From positions 248,001 to 312,000 of the forward strand of contig JAAWBX010000036.1 of the NCBI GenBank assembly GCA_022792885.1: DNA of 64,000 bases. The letters are read 5' to 3'. A program made the position numbers and the translations under genes. Under the pieces are notes generated by a model that saw only the letters and a list, made by a program, of their open reading frames with translations, was not told where the DNA came from and searched no databases. Below are positions 16,769-25,523 of the stretch, piece by piece (the stretch's first letter is position 1; each line of letters begins with the position of its first letter). This stretch comes from Lachnospiraceae bacterium. GTDB taxonomy: Bacteria > Bacillota > Clostridia > Lachnospirales > Lachnospiraceae.

Positions 16769-17950
16769 TTATTTATCTTCCTCTGCCGCTTCCACAGCCG
16801 CCTGAATCATGCCGGCCAGCGTCGGCGCTTCCGGCTGTTCCAGAACAACCATCGGCTCCTCTTCCTTCTTAGGCGCTTCTCTACGCTCCACAACCGGAGC
16901 CGGTTCCAGAGCTTTCATACTCAGGCTGATTCTCTTATCTTCCCCGTTAAAATCAACCACCTGCGCCTCAATCTCCTGACCGATCTTCAACACATCGGAA
17001 GGCTTCTCGACACGGGTCCTGGAAATCTGAGATACATGGAGCAGCGCATCAATGCCGTCCTCCAACTCCACAAAAGCGCCGAAGTCGGTCATACGCGCCA
17101 CTTTACCGGTCACGATGCTGCCCGCCGTATACTTGAGCGCCGCTTTCTCCCAGGGATTCTCGCCCGGGAACTTCATACTCAGAGCGATCTTATCGCCGTT
17201 AATCTCCTTAATGAAAGCCGTAACTTCCTGACCGACCTTGAAAACATTCTTCGGACGTTCGATTCTTCCCCAGGACATCTCGGACACATGCAAAAGACCG
17301 TCCGCGCCGCCCAGATCAATGAACGCGCCAAAATCGGTAATATTCTTAACCTTACCGGTCACCGTCATGCCTTCTTCGATCCGTGCGAACAAAGCTTCCT
17401 TCTCCGCCGCTTTCTTCGCCGAGATAAGCTGCTTGCGGTTACCGATAATTCTTCTCTTTCTCGGATTGAACTCGGTGATCACAAATTCGATCTCCTGGCC
17501 GTTGTACTTCTCAAGATTCCTCTCAAACGTATCGGATACCAGACTTGCCGGAATAAATACCCTGGAACCCTCCACTTCTACCGTCAGCCCGCCGGACAGC
17601 ACCTGCGTTACCACCGCCTTCAGAACTTCCGCGTTCTCGAACGCCTCCTCCAGCCTCTTGTTGCCCCGATCCGCCGCCAGTCTCTTATAAGAAAGGGAAA
17701 CCTGACCTTCGCCGTCATTCACCTTCAAAATCTTGGCTTCCATCTCGTCGCCAAGCTTTACGGCTTCCGTCAAATTCACACCGGAATCATTGCTGTATTC
17801 ATTCTTGCTGATGATACCGTCGGATTTGTAACCTATGTTTAAGATGATTTCGTCTTCTTTTACATCGATGACTTTACCCGTCACAATCTCCCCCGTATGA
17901 ATTGTTTTTAGTGATTCTTCCAATAACTGTTCAAAACTTAAATCTGACAT
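16769..17950 (-). CDS. rpsA: S1 RNA-binding protein (30S ribosomal protein S1 homologue)
   Basis: 393 residues with four S1 domains: about residues 20-90 (GEIVTGKVIDVKEDEI), 105-165 (a divergent repeat), 190-260 (GMTVTGKVKNITDFGAFIDL) and 275-345 (GSIVTGKVARMTDFGAFVEL). The tail is acidic. It binds mRNA and in Gram-positives is shorter than the E. coli protein. The ATG at 17950 has GGAGGTC upstream and lies inside the end of ispH, giving a 20-base overlap in a different frame. In many Clostridia ispH and S1 are one fused protein; here they are separate but overlapping. Followed by a good terminator. Confidence 0.93.
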   Translation of the reverse strand: MSDLSFEQLLEESLKTIHTGEIVTGKVIDVKEDEIILNIGYKSDGIISKNEYSNDSGVNLTEAVKLGDEMEAKILKVNDGEGQVSLSYKRLAADRGNKRLEEAFENAEVLKAVVTQVLSGGLTVEVEGSRVFIPASLVSDTFERNLEKYNGQEIEFVITEFNPRKRRIIGNRKQLISAKKAAEKEALFARIEEGMTVTGKVKNITDFGAFIDLGGADGLLHVSEMSWGRIERPKNVFKVGQEVTAFIKEINGDKIALSMKFPGENPWEKAALKYTAGSIVTGKVARMTDFGAFVELEDGIDALLHVSQISRTRVEKPSDVLKIGQEIEAQVVDFNGEDKRISLSMKALEPAPVVERREAPKKEEEPMVVLEQPEAPTLAGMIQAAVEAAEEDK

Positions 17951-18782
17951 TTGTTTTGACCTCCTCAATGATATTGCTCGGGGTTGATGCTCCAGCTGTA
18001 ATGCCTACGATGTCCCCAAACGGTAAATCTTCCGCGCGCAAATCCCGAAACGTCTGAATGTAATACGTATTCCCGCATTCCTTCCGGCAGATCTCATACA
18101 GTTTTTGCGTATTGGAACTGTGCTTCCCTCCGATGACGATCATGGTATCCACCTGGGATGCCAGTTCCCCGGCCTCGGCCTGACGTTCATGCGTTGCGCT
18201 GCAGATAGTATTTACAACATAACTATCATAACCCTTTTTCTCAAGATTTTCAACTAAATCTTGAAATTTCTTGTAATTAAATGTCGTCTGTGACACGACG
18301 CAGCAGGAAACCGAATCCGGAATTTCCAGTTTTTCGGTATCTTCCGGAGTCTGCACGACCGACACCGGCCCCGAAGCCCATCCGACGATACCCAGGACCT
18401 CCGGATGTTGCGGGTTTCCCATGACAATGATATGTTTCCCCAAAGCCGACTGTTCTTCCACGATCCGATGGATCTTCGCCACAAAAGGGCAGGTGGCGTC
18501 CACCAATTTAAGACCCTGCTCCCGAATCCGATCGTATATTGTTTTCCCCACGCCATGAGAGCGGATAATAACGGTCCCTTCCGTCAGCTTCGCCAGGTCT
18601 TCCGGCCCTTCCAGCACGCCGACCCCTTTTTCCGCCAGATCCCTTACGACCTCCTCGTTGTGGATAATCGGACCATACGTGTATATGTTTTCTCCTTCCG
18701 TCCCGGCCTGCTCATAGACCGTCTCCACCGCGCGCTTCACACCGAAACAAAAACCGGCCGTCTTCGCTACTCTTATTTCCAT
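17931..18782 (-). CDS. ispH: 4-hydroxy-3-methylbut-2-enyl diphosphate reductase
   Basis: 283 residues. IspH is the iron-sulfur enzyme of the last MEP-pathway step, giving IPP and DMAPP. Cysteines for the cluster are in GFCFGVKRA near the N-terminus, VDATCPFV in the middle, and TICSATHERQ in the C-terminal half. Histidines for substrate binding lie in IIHNEEV and IIRSHGVG. Length is normal. It lies between cmk, 4 bases upstream, and rpsA, which it overlaps, so cmk-ispH-rpsA probably form one transcript, an arrangement common in Clostridia. Confidence 0.95.
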   Translation of the reverse strand: MEIRVAKTAGFCFGVKRAVETVYEQAGTEGENIYTYGPIIHNEEVVRDLAEKGVGVLEGPEDLAKLTEGTVIIRSHGVGKTIYDRIREQGLKLVDATCPFVAKIHRIVEEQSALGKHIIVMGNPQHPEVLGIVGWASGPVSVVQTPEDTEKLEIPDSVSCCVVSQTTFNYKKFQDLVENLEKKGYDSYVVNTICSATHERQAEAGELASQVDTMIVIGGKHSSNTQKLYEICRKECGNTYYIQTFRDLRAEDLPFGDIVGITAGASTPSNIIEEVKTNVRFKF

Positions 18783-18786
18783 GGGG

Positions 18787-19458
18787 CTATCTCTCCGTCT
18801 TTTTCTGATAAAGCGCCGTCACGCAGGCCACGACCTCCTCGATGGTCATTCGGGTCGTATCCACCCGCTCCGCGTCCTCCGCCTGCTTCAGCGGAGAAAT
18901 CTCCCGATTCATATCTCTCGCATCTCTCTCGCGGATCTCGGCCTCGATCTTCGCCTCGTCACAGCTCTCGCCTTTCGCCCTCAGCTCCTGCGCCCGCCGT
19001 CTGGCCCGCTCCGCGGGGGACGCCGTCAAAAATACCTTCAAAAACGCGTCGGGAAGCACCACGGTCCCGATATCCCGGCCGTCCATCACCACATCCGTCT
19101 CCTTCGCCAGTTCCTGCTGCATCCGAACCAGACGGCTTCTCACGGGCCCGTAGACGCTCACCCGAGAAGCCGCCGCGCTCACTTCGGGGCTGCGGATCGC
19201 CTCGGTCACATTCTCCCCGTTCAAGATCACCTGCTGAACGCCGTCCTCATACCCCAGACGGATCTCCGCCTGCAAAACGGCATCCACCACCTCCTCCTCC
19301 GAAGCCAACGACACGCTCCGCCGAAGGCACAAAAGCGCCATCGTCCGATACATGGCCCCCGTATCCACATAGACAAGCCCGAGTTTTTCCGCCAGCATCC
19401 TGGCGATCGTGCTTTTCCCGGCCCCGGCCGGTCCGTCGATCGCAATGTTCTTACTCAT
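18787..19458 (-). CDS. cmk: Cytidylate kinase
   Basis: 223 residues. The P-loop is IAIDGPAGAGKST, and the CMP-binding region includes VYVDTGAMYR and the VVMDGRDIG motif, with the lid in SPAERARRRAQE. The enzyme phosphorylates CMP and dCMP. Full length. It is the first gene of the cmk-ispH-rpsA group, 4 bases before ispH, with GAGAGGA upstream of its ATG. No clear promoter was found between it and the flavoprotein gene at 19544. Confidence 0.95.
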   Translation of the reverse strand: MSKNIAIDGPAGAGKSTIARMLAEKLGLVYVDTGAMYRTMALLCLRRSVSLASEEEVVDAVLQAEIRLGYEDGVQQVILNGENVTEAIRSPEVSAAASRVSVYGPVRSRLVRMQQELAKETDVVMDGRDIGTVVLPDAFLKVFLTASPAERARRRAQELRAKGESCDEAKIEAEIRERDARDMNREISPLKQAEDAERVDTTRMTIEEVVACVTALYQKKTER

Positions 19459-19543
19459 GAATCTATCCTCTCTTTCTCAATCGTCCGCTCTTCACGCTTC
19501 ATTTCAAATATACCGTCAAAAACCTCCGCTCCCAAGGCCCCTG

Positions 19544-20779
19544 TCAGGAAGAAGCGATCCCTTGACCGGCTGCGCGGCCGGTGGACCAGGCGATCTGAAG
19601 GTTATACCCCCCGGTATAAGCGTCCACATCCAGCACCTCGCCGGCAAAATACAGACCCTGTACCTTTTTGGAAGCCATCGTAGCCGGATCGACTTCCTTC
19701 ACACAGACTCCGCCCTGCGTTACGATTGCCTCCGGATAGCCCCTTAAACCGGTCAGCGTCATTTGAAAATGCCTGAGCCCGTCCGCCAGACGCCCTCTTT
19801 CCTCTCTGGAAATCCCGTTGATCTCCCTCTTTAATCCAATCTCGCAAAAATCCGCCATAACCGGCACCATCCGGGCCGGAAGCAGCGCCCCCAGCGCGTT
19901 CTTAAAATATTTGTTTTTATTCGCCTCAAATTCCCGCAAAAGCCTGGCATCCAACTGTTCCCGTGTAAGGGCCGGTTTGAAATTGATCTCCAGGGTCAGA
20001 GGATGTTTCCGAATCGCTTTTGCCGCCCGGCTGCTTCCGCTTAAGACGGCCGGCCCGCTGACCCCGAAATGAGTAAACAACATCTCGCCGAACTCCCGAT
20101 AGAGTTTCTTTTTCCCGTCGAAGATCGTAACCTCCACGTTGCGTAAAGAAAGCCCCTGAAGCTCCTTCGCCCACTCCTCTCCGGTCTCAAAAGGAACGAG
20201 CGCCGGGGAACAATCCGTAACGGCATGTCCCACGCTTTCTGCCAGAAGAAAACCGTCCCCCTGCGACCCGGTGGACGGATAGGAAAGGCCGCCGGTTGCG
20301 ATCAGCACCGCATCTCCCGGAATTTCACGCCCGTCCGCCAGACGGATGCCAAAAACCCGTCCTTCCTCCGCCAAAAGCCCCGTCACCCGGCTGTTTAAAC
20401 AAACCCGAACACCCGCCTTTTCCATCTCTCTCGTCAACGCTTTTATCACATCCGAAGCCTTATCGGAAACCGGAAACACCCGGTTTCCCCGCTCCGTCTT
20501 CAAAGCAAGCCCCGCTTTTTCAAAGAAGTCCGCCGTATCCCGGTTGGAAAATCCGTACAGCGCGCGGTACAAAAACCTGGGGTTCGAAACCACGTTCCCC
20601 AAAAATTCTTCCGTCTCGCAGGCATTGGTCAGATTGCAGCGCCCTTTTCCCGTAATATAGATCTTCTTCCCCAGTTTTTCGTTGCGCTCAAACAAGCGGA
20701 CCGCGCACCCTTCTCTCGCCGCAGTCACGGCCGCCATCATGCCGGCCGCCCCTCCGCCGACGATCAATACCTCTTTCAT
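19544..20779 (-). CDS. BaiN/HI0933-like FAD-dependent oxidoreductase
   Basis: 411 residues. The FAD-binding dinucleotide motif is IVGGGAAGMMAA at the N-terminus. KKIYITGKGRCNLTN and the C-terminal GLYFAGEVLDVDAYTGGYNLQ are typical of the HI0933/YhiN/BaiN family. A BaiN relative reduces bile-acid intermediates, but most family members have no known substrate, so the name does not imply bile-acid activity. It is cytoplasmic, and lies 73 bases downstream of the D-Ala-D-Ala carboxypeptidase gene at 20853. Its start, ATG at 20779, gives the usual N-terminus MKEVLIVGGG. Confidence 0.9.
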   Translation of the reverse strand: MKEVLIVGGGAAGMMAAVTAAREGCAVRLFERNEKLGKKIYITGKGRCNLTNACETEEFLGNVVSNPRFLYRALYGFSNRDTADFFEKAGLALKTERGNRVFPVSDKASDVIKALTREMEKAGVRVCLNSRVTGLLAEEGRVFGIRLADGREIPGDAVLIATGGLSYPSTGSQGDGFLLAESVGHAVTDCSPALVPFETGEEWAKELQGLSLRNVEVTIFDGKKKLYREFGEMLFTHFGVSGPAVLSGSSRAAKAIRKHPLTLEINFKPALTREQLDARLLREFEANKNKYFKNALGALLPARMVPVMADFCEIGLKREINGISREERGRLADGLRHFQMTLTGLRGYPEAIVTQGGVCVKEVDPATMASKKVQGLYFAGEVLDVDAYTGGYNLQIAWSTGRAAGQGIASS

Positions 20780-20852
20780 CCAAATTCTCCCGCCCGGACG
20801 TCTTCCGCGTCCCGTCTTGGTCTTATTTCCGCCCCGTTCTCATTATTGTACT

Positions 20853-22082
20853 TTAGACTTCCGGATTCCGCAAGAAAAAACAGGCAAAAATTTCGTCCAG
20901 GCAATCCGTCAGCGTCCTGGCCTCCACCGATCCGGCCGTTTTTATCGGTAATTCGGCCAGGCAGGTATCCCCCAGATAGACGCGGGTCTCTCCCACGACC
21001 TGGCCGGCCGTGACCGGAGCCGGAAGCGCTCCTTCCTGCCACCAAACGACACGCGCCGTCTCGTCTTCCCGCATAAGGGCCCCAACTTCCCCCTCCTGAA
21101 CCAGAGAAACTTCCTCCTCTTTCCCGCCGGTCACGCCGATTCTGCCCGCAAAATTGCCACCGTCGTAAATTCCCCGGTACTCATACGCTTCCAGTCCGTA
21201 ATTCATAAGCGCCATGGTATCTTTCCATTTATAATTCTTATTATTCGGCCAGCCGCAGGCCAAAAGCGCCACGATATAGGTTTTCCCGTCCCGGCTCAAA
21301 GCCCCCACATAACAATAGCCGGCCTTTCCGGTAAAACCGGTCTTCCCGGTCAGAGCGCCTTCCATCATCGTCAGAAAGGAATTTCGGTTTGTCACCGAAT
21401 GGCTCCGCGTTTCCTTTACATCCCGAAAAGAATAAGAAGCCGTCCTCGTAATATTCAAAAACTCCTCCCTCTTCGGCGACTCCACGATACAATAACGCAA
21501 AATCCGGGCCAGATCCGCCGCGGTCGTCGCATGAATCCCCGCTTCGTCCTCGGCGTCCAACCCGTTGGGCGTAATAAAATGCGTATGCTCCGCCCCGATC
21601 TCGACCGCCTTTTGGTTCATCTTCTCCGCAAACGCCTCCGCGCTGCCTGCAACCCCCTCGGCGATCACGACCGCCGCGTCATTATGACTCTCCAGCATCA
21701 GCGAATAAAGCAGATCTCCCATCCGGTACTCTTCCCCGGCCACGGCTCCCAATTTCACCTTCGGCATCGAAGCCGCATAAGAAGAAACCGTATAAATGTC
21801 TTCCGGATTCCCGTTTTCCAGAGCCAGGATGCAGGTCATGATCTTCGTCGTACTGGCCATGGGCCGGGGGTCGTACCCGTTTTTTTCATAAAGAATACGC
21901 CCGGTCTCCGCATCCATCAACACGGCGCTCTGAGCGTACAGGCGAAAATCCGGCTCTTGTGTTTCCCCGTCTTCTTCCGCCCATACCACGCAAGCAGGCC
22001 GAACGCCTCCCCAAAACACCGCCCCCAGCAAAAAGGCCACACACAATACCAATGCCGAAAAGCGAATTTTTTTCTTCCTCAT
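20853..22082 (-). CDS. Serine-type D-alanyl-D-alanine carboxypeptidase (DacF/PBP5-like)
   Basis: 409 residues. A signal peptide is clear (basic start, hydrophobic stretch about 8-28, cleavage likely near VVWAEE). The penicillin-binding motifs are present: STTK with the nucleophile at Ser77, the SHN triad at 132-134, and KTG at 247-249. The C-terminal part is beta-rich, as in PBP5-like enzymes. It removes the terminal D-alanine from muropeptides outside the membrane. It is downstream of and in the same direction as the NlpC/P60 gene, 20 bases apart, so both may be expressed together in wall remodelling. Confidence 0.92.
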   Translation of the reverse strand: MRKKKIRFSALVLCVAFLLGAVFWGGVRPACVVWAEEDGETQEPDFRLYAQSAVLMDAETGRILYEKNGYDPRPMASTTKIMTCILALENGNPEDIYTVSSYAASMPKVKLGAVAGEEYRMGDLLYSLMLESHNDAAVVIAEGVAGSAEAFAEKMNQKAVEIGAEHTHFITPNGLDAEDEAGIHATTAADLARILRYCIVESPKREEFLNITRTASYSFRDVKETRSHSVTNRNSFLTMMEGALTGKTGFTGKAGYCYVGALSRDGKTYIVALLACGWPNNKNYKWKDTMALMNYGLEAYEYRGIYDGGNFAGRIGVTGGKEEEVSLVQEGEVGALMREDETARVVWWQEGALPAPVTAGQVVGETRVYLGDTCLAELPIKTAGSVEARTLTDCLDEIFACFFLRNPEV

Positions 22083-22102
22083 TTTCCGCCGCTCCCCGTC
22101 TT

Positions 22103-22912
22103 CTAAAAAATTGTCCCCGCCGTCAGAAGCTTCTCTTTTAAGTCTAACCGGAACCTCTCGGAATTTTCATCCAGACTGTTAAAGACTACTCCGTCGCTTC
22201 CGGCCCTGCCCGTGGCATGCACATACATGAGCCCTTCCACCAGCATCGCCACATGACCCGGAAAGTACAAAAGGTCCCCCGGTTTCGCCTGCTCAAGGGG
22301 AATCGGATGTACCAAAAAACCGTCCCGGATCTGGGCGTTCCGATAGATTCCGATACCGTGACACCAATAACTCATGAACGTCAGTCCGGAACAATCGATA
22401 CCCAAAGGCGTTTTCCCGCCCCAGCGATAGGAAGTTCCCAGATAAGAAAGAGCCGTGGTTACCACGCTGGCCCGCAGCTTTTCTTCCGGCCAGGAAACCC
22501 CGTCGGGAATCTCGGCCAGCCGGGAAGCCTGCATATAACCCCGCTTCCCGTCCGGAAGTACAACCGGCTGCCAGCCGTCCTCCTCTTCGCCGGCCAGCCC
22601 CGGCCTGGCGCCCCTCGAAAGCGTCCCCAGCAGACCGCCTTTGACCCCGGGCCGCCTCAACACATCCGCAAAAGGCGCACACACCTGCCGCCTCGGCGCC
22701 CGACGCCAATCCGACGCGCTTTTTACCAGATCGCCCGAACGGACAAATCCCTCAAAACCATATTCCGTCCTTACATAATGCCAGCCGGGCCGGACGCCTA
22801 AAACTTCCGCCTGCATTCCGCATAGAATTTCGTCTTCCACCGGCGTCCGCTCATTCGGCGCCCCGTACAGGGGCACCAGCATCTTGGACGCCGCATAGAT
22901 ATATCGCTCCAT
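22103..22912 (-). CDS. NlpC/P60 peptidase with SH3-like N-terminus (YkfC-like)
   Basis: 269 residues. Two bacterial SH3-like units fill about residues 1-130. The NlpC/P60 domain begins near 148 with catalytic Cys174 in GIDCSGLTF, His220 in FPGHVAML and a third His232 in MYVHATG. It hydrolyses gamma-D-Glu-diamino-acid bonds of peptidoglycan peptides. No signal peptide is visible, which is like YkfC-type enzymes that recycle muropeptides in the cytoplasm. The ATG at 22912 is preceded by AAAGGAGGTGG. It follows a long terminator hairpin after the transketolase genes and precedes the dac gene. Confidence 0.9.
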   Translation of the reverse strand: MERYIYAASKMLVPLYGAPNERTPVEDEILCGMQAEVLGVRPGWHYVRTEYGFEGFVRSGDLVKSASDWRRAPRRQVCAPFADVLRRPGVKGGLLGTLSRGARPGLAGEEEDGWQPVVLPDGKRGYMQASRLAEIPDGVSWPEEKLRASVVTTALSYLGTSYRWGGKTPLGIDCSGLTFMSYWCHGIGIYRNAQIRDGFLVHPIPLEQAKPGDLLYFPGHVAMLVEGLMYVHATGRAGSDGVVFNSLDENSERFRLDLKEKLLTAGTIF

Positions 22913-22938
22913 TTTGCCACCTCCTTTTTCTATATATG

Positions 22939-23006
22939 AAAAAAGGCGGCGGCAGCATGCCAAAATCCCGCATATAATTGTGGGATCGCATGATCTTGCC
23001 GCAGCC
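22939..23006 (-). terminator. Long terminator hairpin after the transketolase genes
   Basis: On the minus strand GGCTGCGGCAAGATCATGC pairs imperfectly with a GCATGCTGCCGCCGCC arm across a loop, followed by TTTTTTC. It separates the transketolase genes from the NlpC/P60 gene, whose ribosome binding site starts just beyond. Confidence 0.75.
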
Positions 23007-23022
23007 TCTTAAAAACCGCCGT

Positions 23023-23988
23023 TTATTTTCTTGCAATAGCCTTCTTCGCCGCCCCGACGATGTCTTCCGCCGTCATACCGAAACGTTTCGCCAGCCAGGG
23101 TGTCGGTCCGACTTCGCCGAACACATCCTGCGCGCCGATCTTCTCCAACGGCGCCGGGTATCCCGCCGCCAGCGCGTCGGCTACGGCGCTTCCCAAGCCG
23201 TTGACGACATTGTGATTCTCCGCCGTTACAATGGCCCCGGTCTCCTTCGCGGCCGCCAGAACAGCTTCCCCGTCCAACGGTTTGATACAGAACATGTCCA
23301 GCACCCGGGCCGAAATCCCTTCCGCCGACAGGATATCCGCCGCTTTCAAGGCTTCCGCCACACAATACCCGGCCGCGATCAGCGTAACATCCTTTCCGTC
23401 TCTCAGCCGGTTGGCTTTCCCGTAGGTAAAGGTCGTCCCCTCCTCATAAATTTTCACGCAATTTTTTCGGGGAAAACGCAGATACCATACCCCGTACGTA
23501 TCTTTCGCCATCCGGACCAGCTCGCGGACCGCCAGAGAATCCACCGGTTCCACGACCGTCGCGCCCGGCAGGGTGCGCATCAGCGCCACGTCTTCAAACG
23601 GCATATGGGTACCGCCGTTCGTGGCCGCGTAAATACCCGGATCGCTTCCCACGATTTTTACGTTCTGTCTGGCATAGGCGCAGGACATGAAAACCTGATC
23701 GTAGCATCTGCGGCTGGCAAACGTGCCGAAGGAATGCGCAAAAGGAATGAAACCCGTCGCCGAAAGCCCGGCCGCCGTCCCGATCATATTCGCTTCCATA
23801 ATGCCGCAGTCAAAGGTCCTCTCCGGAAACGCTTTCTGAAACGGTTTTACCCCCAAAGCGCCGATCAGGTCCGCGTCCAGGACCACCACGCGCGCATCCT
23901 CCTTTGCCATTTCAATCAGGGCGTCACAGTAAGCCTGGCGGGGCGCCACGGTGTCGTTTGCCAATTCTTTTACGATATTGATACTCAT
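23023..23988 (-). CDS. Transketolase, C-terminal subunit
   Basis: 321 residues carrying the pyrimidine-binding and C-terminal domains of transketolase: GIMEANMIGTAAGL with the conserved Glu that activates thiamine diphosphate, FAHSFGTFASRR, then ITAENHNVVNGLGSAV. Many Firmicutes code the enzyme as two polypeptides. It acts in the non-oxidative pentose phosphate pathway with the product of the next gene, 12 bases upstream. The ATG at 23988 starts the expected pattern. A strong hairpin terminates the pair. Confidence 0.92.
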   Translation of the reverse strand: MSINIVKELANDTVAPRQAYCDALIEMAKEDARVVVLDADLIGALGVKPFQKAFPERTFDCGIMEANMIGTAAGLSATGFIPFAHSFGTFASRRCYDQVFMSCAYARQNVKIVGSDPGIYAATNGGTHMPFEDVALMRTLPGATVVEPVDSLAVRELVRMAKDTYGVWYLRFPRKNCVKIYEEGTTFTYGKANRLRDGKDVTLIAAGYCVAEALKAADILSAEGISARVLDMFCIKPLDGEAVLAAAKETGAIVTAENHNVVNGLGSAVADALAAGYPAPLEKIGAQDVFGEVGPTPWLAKRFGMTAEDIVGAAKKAIARK

Positions 23989-24000
23989 GGTCTCTTCCTC

Positions 24001-24843
24001 CTATTCCGTAATGGCGGCCAGTTCGGCATCCAGCTCTTTCAGCGCGTCCGCTTCCTCTTCGCGGCTGATCGACATGCTGTGAGAAGAAGGTTTTCCTTCC
24101 GCAATTGAAATCCCTTTGCCTTTCACGGTATCCAAAACGATCATGGACGGTTTTTTCGCCTCCTTTTTCGCCTCACGGACAGCCTCGGCGATCGCCGCCA
24201 CGTCATGTCCGTCCACCGTGCGGGCATCCCAGCCGAATTCCTTTAATTTGGCTTCCAGATTCCCCATACCGCAGACCTCATCCGTAAAACCGTCCAACTG
24301 ACATTTGTTCCAGTCGATAAAAGCAATCAGATGGGACAATTCCTGCTGAGCCGCAAACAAGAACGACTCCCAAACCTGTCCTTCCTGGCATTCCCCGTCC
24401 CCCAGGATCAGATAAGTCCAATTATCCAAGCCCTTTAAACGGTTTCCGCAGGCAATTCCCGCCGCCGAACTGGCTCCCTGCCCCAAAGAACCGGTGGTCA
24501 TGTCCACACCGGGCGTATGATTCATATCGCAATGACTGGGAAGATCCGTCTCCGGACGATTCAGGGTGCTTAACATGCTCCTGTCAAAAAAGCCCTTCAA
24601 AGCCAGGGCGGAATATACCGCGGGGCCGGAATGTCCTTTCGATACGACCAGCCAGTCCCTGTCCTCCTTCTTCGGATCCGAGGGAGCCACACGCATCTCG
24701 CCGCCGTACAAAACCGCCAGCACCTCCGCCATGGAAAGCGACCCGCCTACATGTCCGCTTCCCAAAGAGGCGATGGTTTTTACCGTCTCTTTGCGAATCT
24801 CCACCGCAAAACGTTTCAATTCCGCTACCTGTTTCTTGTCCAT
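24001..24843 (-). CDS. Transketolase, N-terminal subunit
   Basis: 280 residues containing the ThDP pyrophosphate-binding half: GHVGGSLSMAEVLAVLY near the N-terminus, HCDMNHTPGVDMTTGSLGQG, and the GDGECQEGQVWE motif that binds the metal and diphosphate. Needs the downstream C-terminal subunit for activity. Together they match the split transketolase of Clostridia. No own terminator separates the two. The gap of 86 bases to the PAP2 gene shows no promoter that I can support. Confidence 0.92.
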   Translation of the reverse strand: MDKKQVAELKRFAVEIRKETVKTIASLGSGHVGGSLSMAEVLAVLYGGEMRVAPSDPKKEDRDWLVVSKGHSGPAVYSALALKGFFDRSMLSTLNRPETDLPSHCDMNHTPGVDMTTGSLGQGASSAAGIACGNRLKGLDNWTYLILGDGECQEGQVWESFLFAAQQELSHLIAFIDWNKCQLDGFTDEVCGMGNLEAKLKEFGWDARTVDGHDVAAIAEAVREAKKEAKKPSMIVLDTVKGKGISIAEGKPSSHSMSISREEEADALKELDAELAAITE

Positions 24844-24929
24844 ATCAATCCGTCCTTTCTTTATCCGGCAATCCCGGATAGATTATTCCCGCAAAACAGC
24901 GGAGCAAAACCGGATGCGTCCGCCCCGGC

Positions 24930-25481
24930 TTACGCATCTTTCTCTCTCAGAGGCCTCACGGCGAAAAAACGGCGGGCCGCCCACACGACCGCCCCCGCGA
25001 TCACGCACGCCAGTAAAAATCCCCCCAGCACATCCGTCGGATAATGCACGAACAGATACAGCCGGGAAAAGGCGATCAGGGACGCGAGGAAAAGGGCGCC
25101 CGCGCCGATTCGCCGATCCATATAAAAAAGCACAAACGCCGCCTCAAACGAACTTAACGTATGTCCCGAAGGGAAGGAAAATTCTCCCGGTTCCCGGATC
25201 AGGAGCACGATCCCCTCCCGCACCTGAAAAGGCCGCAGCCTGGCAATAAAAGGCTTAATCCCAAGATTCCCGATCAGAAGACCGCCAAAAAGCGCCGCCA
25301 GAACCATCAGCCCGTAGGGCCGGTATTTCCTGTAAACACACAACACGAGCGCCGTCACCAGCCAGAAGATGCCGCCGTCGCCCAAACGGGTAACCGCGCG
25401 AAAAAAAACATCCAGCCACTCGGTCCTAAGCCCCTGGATTCCATCCAGAATCCAAAAATCCAAGTTCAAAAATATTTCCAA
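24930..25481 (-). CDS. PAP2-family membrane phosphatase
   Basis: 183 residues, about five or six hydrophobic segments. The PAP2 signature appears in three parts: KPFIARLRPF, FPSGHTLSSFE and the histidine-containing SRLYLFVHYPTDVLGG. Family members remove phosphate from lipid substrates such as undecaprenyl diphosphate or phosphatidic acid. The active site would face the outside. The substrate is not decided by sequence. The neighbouring genes (transketolase and dipeptidase) do not inform the function. Confidence 0.88.
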   Translation of the reverse strand: MEIFLNLDFWILDGIQGLRTEWLDVFFRAVTRLGDGGIFWLVTALVLCVYRKYRPYGLMVLAALFGGLLIGNLGIKPFIARLRPFQVREGIVLLIREPGEFSFPSGHTLSSFEAAFVLFYMDRRIGAGALFLASLIAFSRLYLFVHYPTDVLGGFLLACVIAGAVVWAARRFFAVRPLREKDA

Positions 25482-25523
25482 TCTTATCCCCTTTCGTACA
25501 GAGCCTCCCAGGCAAGACGCAGA

